A stretch of DNA of 64,000 bases from an uncultured Campylobacter sp. (GCF_963518785.1 NZ_CAUQKJ010000006.1:1-64000), one strand, 5' to 3'; positions 27,648 through 37,103 are shown, numbered from the stretch's first letter. Notes: generated by a model not told the origin, from the letters alone. A program made the numbers and translations.

Positions 27648-30239
27648 ATGTTAAAAAGTTTCAAACCCGTGCTTTTGGGCTCGGTTTTGTTCGCCGCAAG
27701 CGCCCTGTGTGCCGCAGATAGCGACTTAGAGCGCGTGATGAAAGAACGAAATTTAAGCGAAAAAGACGTTTTGGCGGCGGCTAAGACCTATCAGCCGACC
27801 GGTAGGAAGGACGATTATATGGTCTTCTCTTCCGGCGGTCAAAGCGGACAGGTGCTCGTTTACGGCGTGCCGTCGATGAGGATCTACAAATATATCGGCG
27901 TATTTACCCCGGAGCCTTGGCAGGGATACGGCTTTGACGAGGAGAGCAAGGCGGTCTTAAGATCGGGCTCCATTAACGGCAAAGAGATCAACTGGGGCGA
28001 TACTCACCACCCAAATTTCAGCGAGAAAAACGGCGAGTATGTGGGCGATTATCTCTTTATCAACGATAAGGCGAACCCAAGAATCGCGGTTATAAATTTA
28101 TCCGATTTCGAAACTACTCAAATAGTCGTAAATCCCGTAATCAAAAGCGATCACGGCGGTTCTTTCGTGACGCCTAATACCGAATACGTCATCGAAACCA
28201 GCCAATACGCAGCCCCTTTCGATAACGACTGGCACCCGATCGAGGAGTATCAGGCGGTTTATCGCGGTGCGGTAACGCTATGGAAATTTGACTACGATAA
28301 AGGCAAAATCGACGTAAATAAATCCTTTTCTCTAGAGCTTCCTCCATATATGCAAGATCTAAGTGACGCAGGTAAGGGCGAGAGCTTCGGCTGGGCGTTT
28401 ACCAACAGCTTTAACTCCGAAATGTACACAGGCGGCATCGAAAAGGGTCTGCCTCCGATGGAAGCCGGTATGAGCCGCAACGATACCGACTACCTGCACG
28501 TTTACAACTGGCAAATTCTAGAAAAGCTTGCTCAAGACAGCAAAAACTATAAGGTCGTAAACGGACACAGAATCGTTACAATAGACGCTGCCGTAAAAGC
28601 GGGAGCGCTATTTTTGATCCCTGAAGCTAAATCCCCTCACGGCGTCGATGTTAGCCCTGATGGTCGCTATATCATTATCGGCGGTAAACTAGATACTCAC
28701 GCTAGCGTTTATGATTTTAAAAAGATCAAAGAGCTAATTGATAAAAAAGAATACGCAGGCAAGGATCCATACGGAATTCCGATCCTAGATATGCAAAAGA
28801 CGCTTCACGGACAAGCAGAGCTTGGTCTTGGACCTTTGCATAATACCTTCGATTCGAAAGATGGCGTAATCTATACATCGCTTTACGTCGATAGCCAGAT
28901 CGTAAAATGGAACTACAAAACGCTAAAGGTTTTAGATAGGATCAACGTCCACTACAATATCGGTCACCTCGACTCCATGGAGGGCAAATCCTCTAAGCCT
29001 GTCGGCAAATACGTAATCGCACTGGATAAGCTTTCGATCGATAGATTTAATCCTATCGGACCGCTTCATCCGCAAAACCACCAGCTCATCGACATTACAG
29101 GGCCTAAAATGGAGATGCTTTATGATCTTCCTATCGGTCTAGGTGAGCCGCACGACGTAGTTTCTATCGCAGCTAGCAAGCTTCATACGAAACCTACCTA
29201 TACTATGGGAACGAACTCTCGTACCGGCAAACAACACCCTGCTATGACGTTAGCGGGTCAAGAGCGCATCGAGCGCGACGGCAAAAACGTAAAAGTCTAT
29301 GCTACGGCGATCCGCAGCCATATTAATCCTGAGCACATCGAGGTTAATAAGGACGATAACGTAACGATCTATATGACAAATTTAGAGCGTGCCGAGGACG
29401 AAACTCACGGCTTTACGGTTGATGATTACGATTTGCATATGTCGCTTGAGCCGGGTAAGACTGCGAGCGTAAATTTCATCGCAGATAAAGAGGGCGTATT
29501 TCCTTTCTACTGCACGGAATTCTGCTCTGCGCTGCACCTTGAGATGTTTGGATATCTATACGTAAAAGATCCGAATAAAAAATACACTTCAGCTAAAGCG
29601 TCTATGCTAAAAGCTCTTAGCCCGGAGGCTCTAAAAGCCGAATACGATAAGGTAGTAGCTACGAATAAAGCCACCGACGACGTTATTCAATCAGTCGTTA
29701 AATTCTTAAAAGAGAAAAATTACGAGAAATATCCTAAGGTCAAGGCTTTAGTCGATGACGCGCTGGATCAATACGGCAAAATTCCTGAAACCAAAGCCAA
29801 GGCAGACGCCGCGGTAAAAGCGGGCGATATGAATGGCGCGATACTTTGGGAAGGTCAAGTTTGGCAGTACCTAGTAAAAACCGCAGATGTCGGGCTTCGC
29901 GCTAAAAATAACCTAATCCGCGAGCTCTCCACTCCTATGAGCGAGGCTGCATCTAACGGCGAAAAGGCTTACCTACGCGGAGGCTGCAACGGCTGCCACG
30001 TCATCGGTCAAGTAAGCTCGGGTCCTGATCTAACGGGCGTCCTACTCCGCCACGAAAACGGCGAGAAATGGGTAGCCGATTTCATCAAAGACCCTGCTAA
30101 ATTCTACGAAGACGACTACGTTAAGGCAATGATAAATTACTTCAACCTTCGCATGCCAAATCAGCATATGAAAGACGAAGAGATCAAAGATATCATCGAA
30201 TACCTAAAATGGGTCGATGAGAACGCGGGTCTTAACTAG
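27648..30239 (+). CDS. nosZ: Nitrous oxide reductase with C-terminal cytochrome c domain (clade II cNosZ)
   Basis: 863 residues, periplasmic, reducing N2O to N2. The signal peptide (about 1-23) is Sec-type without twin arginine, as in clade II enzymes. The central seven-bladed propeller holds His residues for the CuZ cluster (for example GDTHHPNFS near 113 and DHGGSF near 170). The cupredoxin domain carries the CuA motif with C622, C626, H630 and M633. A C-terminal monohaem domain has C780-x-x-C783-H784 with a late Met ligand (LRMPNQHM). Length and domain order match the Wolinella and Campylobacter enzymes. Start ATG follows AAAGGATTAGT. Confidence 0.97.
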   Translation: MLKSFKPVLLGSVLFAASALCAADSDLERVMKERNLSEKDVLAAAKTYQPTGRKDDYMVFSSGGQSGQVLVYGVPSMRIYKYIGVFTPEPWQGYGFDEESKAVLRSGSINGKEINWGDTHHPNFSEKNGEYVGDYLFINDKANPRIAVINLSDFETTQIVVNPVIKSDHGGSFVTPNTEYVIETSQYAAPFDNDWHPIEEYQAVYRGAVTLWKFDYDKGKIDVNKSFSLELPPYMQDLSDAGKGESFGWAFTNSFNSEMYTGGIEKGLPPMEAGMSRNDTDYLHVYNWQILEKLAQDSKNYKVVNGHRIVTIDAAVKAGALFLIPEAKSPHGVDVSPDGRYIIIGGKLDTHASVYDFKKIKELIDKKEYAGKDPYGIPILDMQKTLHGQAELGLGPLHNTFDSKDGVIYTSLYVDSQIVKWNYKTLKVLDRINVHYNIGHLDSMEGKSSKPVGKYVIALDKLSIDRFNPIGPLHPQNHQLIDITGPKMEMLYDLPIGLGEPHDVVSIAASKLHTKPTYTMGTNSRTGKQHPAMTLAGQERIERDGKNVKVYATAIRSHINPEHIEVNKDDNVTIYMTNLERAEDETHGFTVDDYDLHMSLEPGKTASVNFIADKEGVFPFYCTEFCSALHLEMFGYLYVKDPNKKYTSAKASMLKALSPEALKAEYDKVVATNKATDDVIQSVVKFLKEKNYEKYPKVKALVDDALDQYGKIPETKAKADAAVKAGDMNGAILWEGQVWQYLVKTADVGLRAKNNLIRELSTPMSEAASNGEKAYLRGGCNGCHVIGQVSSGPDLTGVLLRHENGEKWVADFIKDPAKFYEDDYVKAMINYFNLRMPNQHMKDEEIKDIIEYLKWVDENAGLN

Positions 30240-30245
30240 CCCCAC

Positions 30246-30265
30246 TCTCCCCCGCAAGGGGGAGA
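30246..30265 (+). promoter_or_regulatory. Intercistronic hairpin between nosZ and nosB
   Basis: A perfect 8-bp stem, TCTCCCCC / GGGGGAGA, closed by a GCAA tetraloop, sits six bases after the nosZ stop and is followed by ATTTAAAGGAGACGAA, the nosB ribosome binding site. No U-tract follows, so it is more likely a 3' stabiliser or partial attenuator that keeps nosZ mRNA above the accessory genes than a full terminator. Confidence 0.7.
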
Positions 30266-30281
30266 ATTTAAAGGAGACGAA

Positions 30282-31058
30282 ATGCCAAAATATAAAATTT
30301 ACGCGATTTTAGCGCTGCTTATTATGACGGTCGCTTTTACCATCCCTACGCTCGGATTTTTCAAAGTCCAAGGCAAAATCGTATCGGGGCAGGTTAGCAG
30401 CGTCTCGCAGCTTCCCGCATACTCCGCACCGATATGGAATTTTTATACGAAAGCATCGTATAAAAATCACCTAATTCCTAGTGATGTTAAAAATGATCTA
30501 GGCGCGATGCTGGAGCATAAATTTGAAGTGGGGGTCCCTAGCATACCGGTGTGGAAAATTTCACTCGAAGCGCCGAACTATCCAAAAGAGGCCTTCCCCG
30601 ATGGAATTCCGCTTTACGTCCACGTTGACGGCTTTAGCGGCGATGTCGGCGAGATGAACACGCTAAATCACTATATCGGAATGTATCCCGTCTGGCGCGG
30701 CGGCACGCTCGAGCACTCTCTATCGCCGTATTATCTCATAATCGCGACGATCGGCATGCTTGCGTTTTTGTACTATGATGGCAAGGGGCAGACTCTGCTT
30801 ATGATCCTGCCGATCATTGCGCCGCTTATCTTCATCGGCTGCTACGTGGGTTGGCTGTATTGGTTCGGGCACAACCTGCAAGACTGGGGCGCGTTTAAAA
30901 TAAAGCCTTTTATGCCTACAGCATTTGGCGACGGCAGCGTAGCGCATTTTACTACCCATTCATATCCGGCTCTTGGCTTTTGGCTGATGCTAGCCCTATC
31001 ACTGCTATCGGCGTTAGCTCTATTATCTAAGAAAAAATTCCTACGAGAGCATAGATGA
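30282..31058 (+). CDS. nosB: NosB, membrane protein of the epsilonproteobacterial nos cluster
   Basis: 258 residues. One N-terminal transmembrane helix (about 6-25), a periplasmic stretch of about 120 residues, then three helices near residues 150-168, 174-195 and 228-248. A gene of this kind follows nosZ in Wolinella succinogenes, where it is called nosB; its function is not settled. The start has AAAGGAGACGAA. It overlaps nosD by four bases (ATGA). Confidence 0.75.
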   Translation: MPKYKIYAILALLIMTVAFTIPTLGFFKVQGKIVSGQVSSVSQLPAYSAPIWNFYTKASYKNHLIPSDVKNDLGAMLEHKFEVGVPSIPVWKISLEAPNYPKEAFPDGIPLYVHVDGFSGDVGEMNTLNHYIGMYPVWRGGTLEHSLSPYYLIIATIGMLAFLYYDGKGQTLLMILPIIAPLIFIGCYVGWLYWFGHNLQDWGAFKIKPFMPTAFGDGSVAHFTTHSYPALGFWLMLALSLLSALALLSKKKFLREHR

Positions 31059-32260
31059 GGCTTTTGCTTCTAGCATTCTCGCTCGCGCTAAGCTTAAGCG
31101 CGAGCGAGCTTCAAGACGCGATCGATAGCGCAAAAGCGGGCGATATTATCGAACTAGCCGCGGGCGAGTACCACGGCAATATTTTAATCGATAAACCCCT
31201 TACTATCGACGGACTAGACCGCTCCGCCGTGATCATAGGCGATCGCAACGGAACGGTCATCCGCGTCCGCTCTCCGCATGTTATAATCAAGAATTTAACA
31301 ATCCAAAATGGAGGTTTCGAGCATCTTAGCGAGGATGCGGGCATCAATGTAAGCGACGTAAACAGCGTAATCATAAAAAATAATCTCATCAAAGACGTGC
31401 TCTACGGCGTCGTGCTAAGCAAGGCAAACGACGTAACTATCGAGGGCAACGAAATTTCAAGCAATACCTACCGCACGAGTTTCAAAGGCGACGGCATCAA
31501 GCTTTGGTATTCCAACGCCAATAAAATTTTAAATAACGACGTCCATAACGTCCGCGACACCGTTTTTTACTTCTCAAACGGCAATCTCGTCGCAGGCAAT
31601 AAAGGCCGCAGCTGTCGCTATTCTCTGCACTTTATGAACTCCGGGCATAACGTCGTGGAGGATAACTACTACGACGGCAATAGCGTGGGATTATTTTTTA
31701 TGTTTTCAAGCGATAATATCGCCAGACGCAACGTCGTGCGCAACGCAGACGGCGCTTACGGCGTAGGCATCGGTATGAAGGATAGCTCAAATTTCAGGGT
31801 TACGGATAATAAAGTCATCTACAACGCCCGCGGATTTTATCTGGATCAATCCCCCTATCAACCGGGCTCACTTAACGTTTTTGAAAACAACGATATTGAA
31901 TACAACAGTATCGGCGTGCAATTCCACGCCACGCAGCTAAAAAGCATCTTTAAAGACAACAAATTTAAAGGCAATATGGAGATTGTGCTAAACGATACGC
32001 CCCAATCCAAGCTTTTAGAAAACGAATGGAGTGGCAACTACTTCGACGATTACGACGGATTTGACCGCGACGGCGACGGTTACGGCGATGTGAGTTATGC
32101 GGCATATGCCTATGCGGATAGGCTTTGGGCGTATAAACCGAATGTGCGGTTTTTTTACGGCTCCAGCGGGATCGCGCTTTTAAATTTCATTTCCAAGCTC
32201 GCTCCGTTTTCAGAGCCTGAGCTACTGCTAAAAGATCCAAAACCTAGGATGAAGCAATGA
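31055..32260 (+). CDS. nosD: NosD, periplasmic beta-helix copper-site maturation protein
   Basis: 401 residues, with a signal peptide at 1-17 and a right-handed parallel beta-helix made of CASH/PbH1-type repeats (N-x-I, N-x-V steps such as VIIKNLTIQNGG, VTIEGNEISSN and NRILNND-like KILNNDVHN). NosD works with the NosF-NosY ABC complex to provide sulfur and assemble the CuZ cluster of NosZ. The C-terminal DYDGFDRDGDGYGDV (about 333-347) is an Asp-rich, possible Ca2+-binding loop common in the family. Four-base overlaps with nosB and nosG show coupling. Confidence 0.93.
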   Translation: MRLLLLAFSLALSLSASELQDAIDSAKAGDIIELAAGEYHGNILIDKPLTIDGLDRSAVIIGDRNGTVIRVRSPHVIIKNLTIQNGGFEHLSEDAGINVSDVNSVIIKNNLIKDVLYGVVLSKANDVTIEGNEISSNTYRTSFKGDGIKLWYSNANKILNNDVHNVRDTVFYFSNGNLVAGNKGRSCRYSLHFMNSGHNVVEDNYYDGNSVGLFFMFSSDNIARRNVVRNADGAYGVGIGMKDSSNFRVTDNKVIYNARGFYLDQSPYQPGSLNVFENNDIEYNSIGVQFHATQLKSIFKDNKFKGNMEIVLNDTPQSKLLENEWSGNYFDDYDGFDRDGDGYGDVSYAAYAYADRLWAYKPNVRFFYGSSGIALLNFISKLAPFSEPELLLKDPKPRMKQ

Positions 32261-33060
32261 TAAAGAATAGACGCGAAGCGATAAAACTACTCGGCGGAGC
32301 GCTTGGAGTATTCGGGGCAGCGAGCTTATTTGCGGATGAAAATTCTGCAAATTCCGCGGGCAGTGAAGCGCAAAATTTAAACGAGCAAAATTCCGTAAAT
32401 TCCACAGGACAAAATTCCGCGCCGAATTCCATAAAACAAAATTCTAGCGAGGATTCCGCCTCTTTGTATCTACGCCCGCCCGGAGCGCTAGCGGAACGCG
32501 GCTTCCGCTCTAGCTGTATCAAGTGCGGTCAATGCGTGCAGGTCTGCCCCTATCACAGCATCTATCTGCTTGATATCACGCATCTTTTTGACATCGGCAC
32601 TCCCGTCATCGACGCCAAAGAGCGGGGCTGCTATCTTTGCGGCGCGCTTCCTTGCGTGCTCGCCTGTCCAAGCGGCGCACTCAGCCACGAGACGAACGAG
32701 CCCAAAAAGGTCAAAATGGGTATCGCCGTGATTGAAAATTTAGATGCCTGTTTGGCGTATCGCGGGCAGGTTTTAAAACCGGACGATCTGCGCCTAAAGC
32801 CCGCTAAGACCGAGCAAGAGCGCGAGCTAAACTCAGCGCTAGCGGCGAAAGAGGGCAAGCCCTGCGATCTATGCGCGTCGCTGTGCCCTTACCCGCAGCC
32901 GCTTGAAGCTATTGCGATGATAAAGGCGAATGAACATTTCGCCCCGCAGATCCGTAGCGCTTGCGTCGGCTGCGGTGCGTGCGCCGAGCTCTGTCCGGCG
33001 CGTATCATCGAGATAATCCCGCGGGCGGATTACAAATCAATCTATGAAGGAAAACAATGA
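32257..33060 (+). CDS. nosG: NosG, periplasmic iron-sulfur protein (NapG/MauM type)
   Basis: 267 residues. The N terminus NRREAIKLLGGALG has a twin-arginine motif, consistent with export of the folded Fe-S protein. Residues about 27-75 are a low-complexity Asn/Ser/Gln spacer coded by AAATTCC words. Four cysteine groups for [4Fe-4S] clusters follow: CIKCGQCVQVC, CYLCGALPCVLAC, CDLCASLCP and CVGCGACAELC. With NosH it should pass electrons from menaquinol towards cytochromes c and NosZ; this cluster lacks nosR, as in other epsilonproteobacteria. It overlaps both neighbours by four bases. Confidence 0.9.
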   Translation: MIKNRREAIKLLGGALGVFGAASLFADENSANSAGSEAQNLNEQNSVNSTGQNSAPNSIKQNSSEDSASLYLRPPGALAERGFRSSCIKCGQCVQVCPYHSIYLLDITHLFDIGTPVIDAKERGCYLCGALPCVLACPSGALSHETNEPKKVKMGIAVIENLDACLAYRGQVLKPDDLRLKPAKTEQERELNSALAAKEGKPCDLCASLCPYPQPLEAIAMIKANEHFAPQIRSACVGCGACAELCPARIIEIIPRADYKSIYEGKQ

Positions 33061-33674
33061 AAAACTCCATTAAATTCTACATCTGCTCGCTAGCTGCGGC
33101 GCTTTTGCTGTGCGGCTGCGGAGATGACGGCGATTCAAGCTCCGCCGCGACAAGCTCCGCAGAGCAGAATTCCGTTTCGCAAAATTCTGTAAGTTCAAAT
33201 TCTGCATCGCAGAGCGTGGAACAAAATCATACTGCCAAGCCTCGCATAAGCGTCAAAAGCGGCGAAGCGCCGAAACAAGACGATAAGTTCGTAAGCTACG
33301 ATTTTTACGGCGAGCGAAAGGTAAATTTTAACCTAAACGGCGACGTGAACGAAACGACCAAAAACATCGTGGCATATTCGAGCATCAAAAACCAATACGA
33401 AAAGCTAAATTTCGATCTGATGAAAAAGCGCCTTGGGCACGATTTTATCCTGCGCTGTTCGGCGTGCCACGACGACTACGCCAACGGCATCATCGGTCCG
33501 TCGCTTCTGGATAAAACCGACGCGCAGATCGTGGATATGATTAAAAAGTATAAATTTAAAGAAAAGCCCAACCCACTTATGGTGCAGCTCGTAAACGGCA
33601 TGAGCGAGCAGCAGATAGAGACGATGGCGAAAGAAATTTATGAGTTCAACAAACAATTTAAGGAGCAGAAATGA
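33057..33674 (+). CDS. nosC1: NosC1, lipid-anchored monohaem cytochrome c
   Basis: 205 residues. A lipoprotein signal ends in LLLCGC, giving a lipid-anchored Cys near residue 19-21. A Ser/Asn/Gln-rich linker (about 25-62, SVSQNS-like repeats) precedes a single haem site, CSACH, near residue 135. The C-terminal part has a plausible Met ligand (PLMVQLVNGM). In Wolinella the nos cluster encodes two such cytochromes, proposed to link the NosGH menaquinol branch to NosZ. It overlaps nosG and nosC2 by four bases each. Confidence 0.85.
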   Translation: MKNSIKFYICSLAAALLLCGCGDDGDSSSAATSSAEQNSVSQNSVSSNSASQSVEQNHTAKPRISVKSGEAPKQDDKFVSYDFYGERKVNFNLNGDVNETTKNIVAYSSIKNQYEKLNFDLMKKRLGHDFILRCSACHDDYANGIIGPSLLDKTDAQIVDMIKKYKFKEKPNPLMVQLVNGMSEQQIETMAKEIYEFNKQFKEQK

Positions 33675-34117
33675 AACCGGGCAAAATTTTAGCTTTGATT
33701 TTAGGCGTCGCGCTGATCGCGTTGATGATCTTTATGGCTAGTTCGGACGATTCTAACGCGCCACAGCAGGAAGTCAAGCCGCAAGCGCAAGCAAAGCCCG
33801 CGCCGCAGAGCAAAAGCGTCGATCTCATCGACGATAAGGACGTAAAAAATATTAAAATTTTGCAGCAGAGCGTCAAGGAGCGCGATTTTAAGGTTAGTAG
33901 CTCCTATCTAGTAAGCTGCGCGCCCTGCCACGGCGATGACGGACGCGGCAAGATCGCTCCGCCGATCGGAGGCAAGAGCAAGGATCAAATTTTAGCAAGC
34001 CTTAAAGATTATAAAGCGGGCAAGATCAAAAACAGCCTGATGAGCGGACTACTGACCAACGTAAGCGACGAGAGCCTAGATAAGCTCGCAGATGAAATTT
34101 CAAAATTTAAAGAGTAG
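33671..34117 (+). CDS. nosC2: NosC2, membrane-anchored monohaem cytochrome c
   Basis: 148 residues. An uncleaved-looking N-terminal helix (about 5-24) is followed by an Ala/Pro/Gln/Lys linker and one haem motif, CAPCHG, near residue 81. The segment KIAPPIGGKSKDQIL and a late Met (NSLMSGLL) are typical of small class I cytochromes c. It is the presumed partner of NosC1 in electron delivery to NosZ. The gene ends three bases before the TTG start of nosH. Confidence 0.85.
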   Translation: MKPGKILALILGVALIALMIFMASSDDSNAPQQEVKPQAQAKPAPQSKSVDLIDDKDVKNIKILQQSVKERDFKVSSSYLVSCAPCHGDDGRGKIAPPIGGKSKDQILASLKDYKAGKIKNSLMSGLLTNVSDESLDKLADEISKFKE

Positions 34118-34120
34118 CTC

Positions 34121-35023
34121 TTGGATAAATATAATTCGCGATGCACGATCAAAAATACGAGCTTTTTCTCGACATTCGCGCTTAAAAATAAAAGCGGCAA
34201 ATGGCGTCCCAGCATTCGGGCGCTGCGCTACGCCACGGTATTTTTGGTGCATCTACTTTTCGTGCTTTCCTTTCGCGCGGATATTCAAATTTTAGAGGGA
34301 GACATCAGCGGCTCGCGAATACTTGGCTTTCACCTAGCAGATCCTTTCGCGACTCTTGAGGTGATCGCCGCGCACAAGGATCTGCCGATAAATTTGCTCA
34401 TCGGCTCGGGCACCATTTTGCTGTTTTACTTCATCGCGGGCGGCAAGGCGTTTTGCTCGTGGATTTGCCCTTACGGAGCGCTTAGCGAGATCGGCGAGAA
34501 GCTGCATAATACGCTAATTGCCAAGCACGTCATCAAGGAGCGCACCCTGCCTCGCGGTATGCGATATGTGATCTGGGCGGCGTTTTTAGCGCTAAGCGCG
34601 ATTACCGATCTGCTCGTTTTTGAAATTTTTAACGTAGTTGGAATTTTATCGCGCCTCATCATCTATGGCTTCTCACTGGCTGGGCTTTGGATCGTTTTTG
34701 TATTTTTGCTCGAAGTATTTTTTAGCAGGCGAGCGTGGTGCGCGCATCTATGCCCGCTAGGAAGCACCTATTCGCTTGCGGCAAAAGCAAGCCTTAGCAA
34801 GATTATTTGGGATAAGAGCAGGTGCGACCACTGCGGCGTTTGCCAAGACGTCTGCTTCGTCTCGCATGTGTTAGACATCACCAAAAAAAAGGCGTCCGAA
34901 AACCTAGGCGATAAGAGCAAATTTATGCTAAAAGGGATCGACTGCACGCTGTGCGGACGCTGTATCGACGTGTGTCACCAAGACGCACTGAGTATCGGCA
35001 ATAAGCTAAAAGATATGATCTAA
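34121..35023 (+). CDS. nosH: NosH, membrane iron-sulfur quinol dehydrogenase (NapH type)
   Basis: 300 residues with about five transmembrane helices (near 42-58, 87-105, 140-160, 165-195). Polyferredoxin signatures are CSWICPYG (about 111) and CAHLCPLGS (about 206), then two C-terminal [4Fe-4S] motifs, CDHCGVCQDVC and CTLCGRCIDVC. It should oxidise menaquinol and reduce NosG. The frame opens with TTG at 34121; no ATG lies in a better place and the upstream site is weak, so translation may rely on coupling to nosC2, which ends at 34117. Confidence 0.9.
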   Translation: MDKYNSRCTIKNTSFFSTFALKNKSGKWRPSIRALRYATVFLVHLLFVLSFRADIQILEGDISGSRILGFHLADPFATLEVIAAHKDLPINLLIGSGTILLFYFIAGGKAFCSWICPYGALSEIGEKLHNTLIAKHVIKERTLPRGMRYVIWAAFLALSAITDLLVFEIFNVVGILSRLIIYGFSLAGLWIVFVFLLEVFFSRRAWCAHLCPLGSTYSLAAKASLSKIIWDKSRCDHCGVCQDVCFVSHVLDITKKKASENLGDKSKFMLKGIDCTLCGRCIDVCHQDALSIGNKLKDMI

Positions 35024-35031
35024 GGAAGCCT

Positions 35032-35670
35032 ATGATAGAGATTAAAAACGTAAGCAAGAAATTCGCAGATCAATTCGTTTTAAAAGATATCAATCTAAAT
35101 ATCACGGATGGCGAGCAAGTGCTTTTTGTCGGACAAAACGGCGCTGGCAAAAGCTCGCTGATGCGGACGATTTTAGGCGAATACATACCCACAAGCGGCA
35201 GCGTAGCTATCGACGGATTTGATTCGTTTAAGCAGCGTAGCCATGCTCTACGCAGTATCAGCTTCGTACCGCAAACCCCGCCGCCGCTTAAGCTGAGTCT
35301 AAATGAGCTCATCTACTTCGCCGAGCGCACGGCTGACGCGAGCAGGGTAGACATCGTAAAATTTTGCGACGAAATGGAGCTTGATCTGAGTTCAAATTTA
35401 AACAAACCCTTTCATAAGCTATCCGGCGGTATGAAGCAGAAATTTTTAATCGCGCTAGCCTTCGGCAGGGCTAGCAAGGCGATGATTTTCGACGAGCCGA
35501 CAGCCAATCTCGATCCGAGCGCGCGCGAGCATTTTAAGACGCTTTTGCGCAAGTATGCAAAAGATAAGAGCTTGATCTTTATCTCGCATAGGCTCGAGGA
35601 GGTGGGAGGGCTGGTAAAAAGAATGATTTCAATGGATCTAGGGAGGATCGTAGATGATAAAAATGTTTAA
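35032..35670 (+). CDS. nosF: NosF, ABC transporter ATPase
   Basis: 212 residues. Walker A is GQNGAGKSS (about 34-42), the signature is LSGGMKQK (about 126) and Walker B is AMIFDEPTANLD (about 150), followed by the H-loop ISHR. NosF powers the NosY membrane subunit, which with NosD supplies sulfur for CuZ assembly. It follows nosH with an eight-base gap and AAGGAAGCCT site, and overlaps nosL by 17 bases. Confidence 0.93.
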   Translation: MIEIKNVSKKFADQFVLKDINLNITDGEQVLFVGQNGAGKSSLMRTILGEYIPTSGSVAIDGFDSFKQRSHALRSISFVPQTPPPLKLSLNELIYFAERTADASRVDIVKFCDEMELDLSSNLNKPFHKLSGGMKQKFLIALAFGRASKAMIFDEPTANLDPSAREHFKTLLRKYAKDKSLIFISHRLEEVGGLVKRMISMDLGRIVDDKNV

Positions 35671-36274
35671 ATTTTTACTTTGCGCACTTGCGGCGCTTAC
35701 GTTTTTAGGCTGCGGCGACGAGAAAGACTACGGCAACGTCCATTACGACAGGGACGTATGCGAGCACTGCCAGATGGCGATCAGCGATAACCGCTTCAGC
35801 GTCGATGTACGCGTGGACGGCAAAAACCACTACTTTGACGACATCGGCTGCTTGGTGGATTTTATGGTTACCAACGACAAACTAAACTGGCTAAAGGACG
35901 CTAAAATTTACATCAATGACGCTAGCGGCAACGGCGAGTTTATCGACGCACGCACGGCGCATTTTTACAAGGGCTTTAAAACCCCTATGTCGTTCGGCTG
36001 GGGCGCGTTTAAAAACAAGCAGGAGGGCAAGCAAGACTTCAGCTTCGATCAGGTAGTCGCGGCGCTTAAAGCAGGCGGCGGCTCGCACGGCATGGGAATG
36101 GGCGATATGGGTCGCGATGCGCACGGCGATCTGGGAAGTATGCACGGTCATGGCGATATGGGCGGCGGCGATGCGGGCAGCACGGCACATCCTCAAGGCT
36201 CACCGCACGATATGGGGCAGATGCACGAGGGCAACGGCACGGCGCACGATATGCATTCGGGGCACGCGCATTAA
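35654..36274 (+). CDS. nosL: NosL, copper chaperone lipoprotein with His/Met-rich tail
   Basis: 206 residues. The lipobox FLGC places the lipid-anchored Cys near residue 19. CEHCQM (about 36-41) is the NosL Cu(I)-binding motif. The NosL domain runs to about residue 140. The last 60 residues are a Gly/His/Met/Asp-rich repeat (HGMGMGDMGRDAHG, HGHGDMGG, HDMGQMHEG, HDMHSGHAH), not part of the usual NosL fold and very likely able to bind extra copper. It delivers copper to NosZ in the periplasm. A second start at codon 4 (ATG 35663) is possible. It is followed by an unusual gap before nosY. Confidence 0.92.
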   Translation: MIKMFKFLLCALAALTFLGCGDEKDYGNVHYDRDVCEHCQMAISDNRFSVDVRVDGKNHYFDDIGCLVDFMVTNDKLNWLKDAKIYINDASGNGEFIDARTAHFYKGFKTPMSFGWGAFKNKQEGKQDFSFDQVVAALKAGGGSHGMGMGDMGRDAHGDLGSMHGHGDMGGGDAGSTAHPQGSPHDMGQMHEGNGTAHDMHSGHAH

Positions 36275-37103
36275 GGACGCTTTGGCTAAGACGAAATTTT
36301 AAGCGGCTTCGTTTTGCACTAAATTTAAAGCCTGAATTTCAGCGCGCCGCCCATGCCGCCATAGATGAGATAAAATTTTACTTTGCAGCGTCGTGAATGA
36401 CAGATAATAGGCAACGCTGAACGACACGATGTTTAAGCACACTGCGAGCCGGAGCCGTAAATTTAAAATTTATGCGCGGTCCGCGGGCGCGGGCGGGTGT
36501 GAGGCAGAGATGGGTCTAGAAAACGGCCGCAAAATTTCATCTCGCGACGCGGTTAAATTTAACGCACGGCGCAAAATTCGCTCTGCCGAATTAAAATTTA
36601 CGCAAGCTCACTAATTTAAAAGTTCGCCGTAAATTTAAAATTTATTCGGCGTAGAATTCGCCGCTGCTAGATTTTTAGAATTTTAAAATTTTATGCCGCG
36701 GGATACGCCCGGGTTTGAAATTTTACGGAGCTGGAATTTAAGCGACCCCGTCAAACGGCTAAATTTTAAAACTGCAGTAGATAACGGATAGCAGGTGGCA
36801 AACGACGCGCTGTTTGAGTGCGCGCAAGTCTGGGTCGTAAATTTAAAATTTATGCGCGAGCCGCGGCCACAGGCAGCGGATAAAATTTCGCCGCTTGTTT
36901 AACGCTAGACGGGCAAAATTTAAGGCTGCGAAATCCGCGCTGCAAAACGAGGCTAAAATTTAAAGACGGGCGCATTTAAGCCGCGCAAGAAATCTAAATT
37001 TAAAGACGGGTGGCGCGTTTAAGACAAGGCGCACGCCCGCTTAAGTGCGGAGTCCAAATATAAAGCCCAAGATCGCTTTATCTTAGAAAATTAAAGGAAA
37101 AGA
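36275..37103. other. 829-base gap inside the nos cluster with a degenerate direct duplication
   Basis: No gene is supported, although the nos genes on either side are otherwise packed with overlaps. Two segments about 380 bases apart resemble each other: one around 36398-36505 and one around 36778-36885, both including a CGTAAATTTAAAATTTATGCGCG block (in two pieces: CGTAAATTTAAAATTTATG then CGCG) after a diverged GATAA...TGTTT(A/G)AG stretch. The rest is AAATTT filler with GC-rich islands. A short frame at 36429-36614 looks spurious (Arg/Lys/Ser bias, no ribosome binding site). Confidence 0.55.

Noticed and set aside
36429..36614. 61-codon frame in the nos gap
   Set aside because: It overlaps one of the duplicated filler segments, has no ribosome binding site and shows no conservation between the two segments at protein level.
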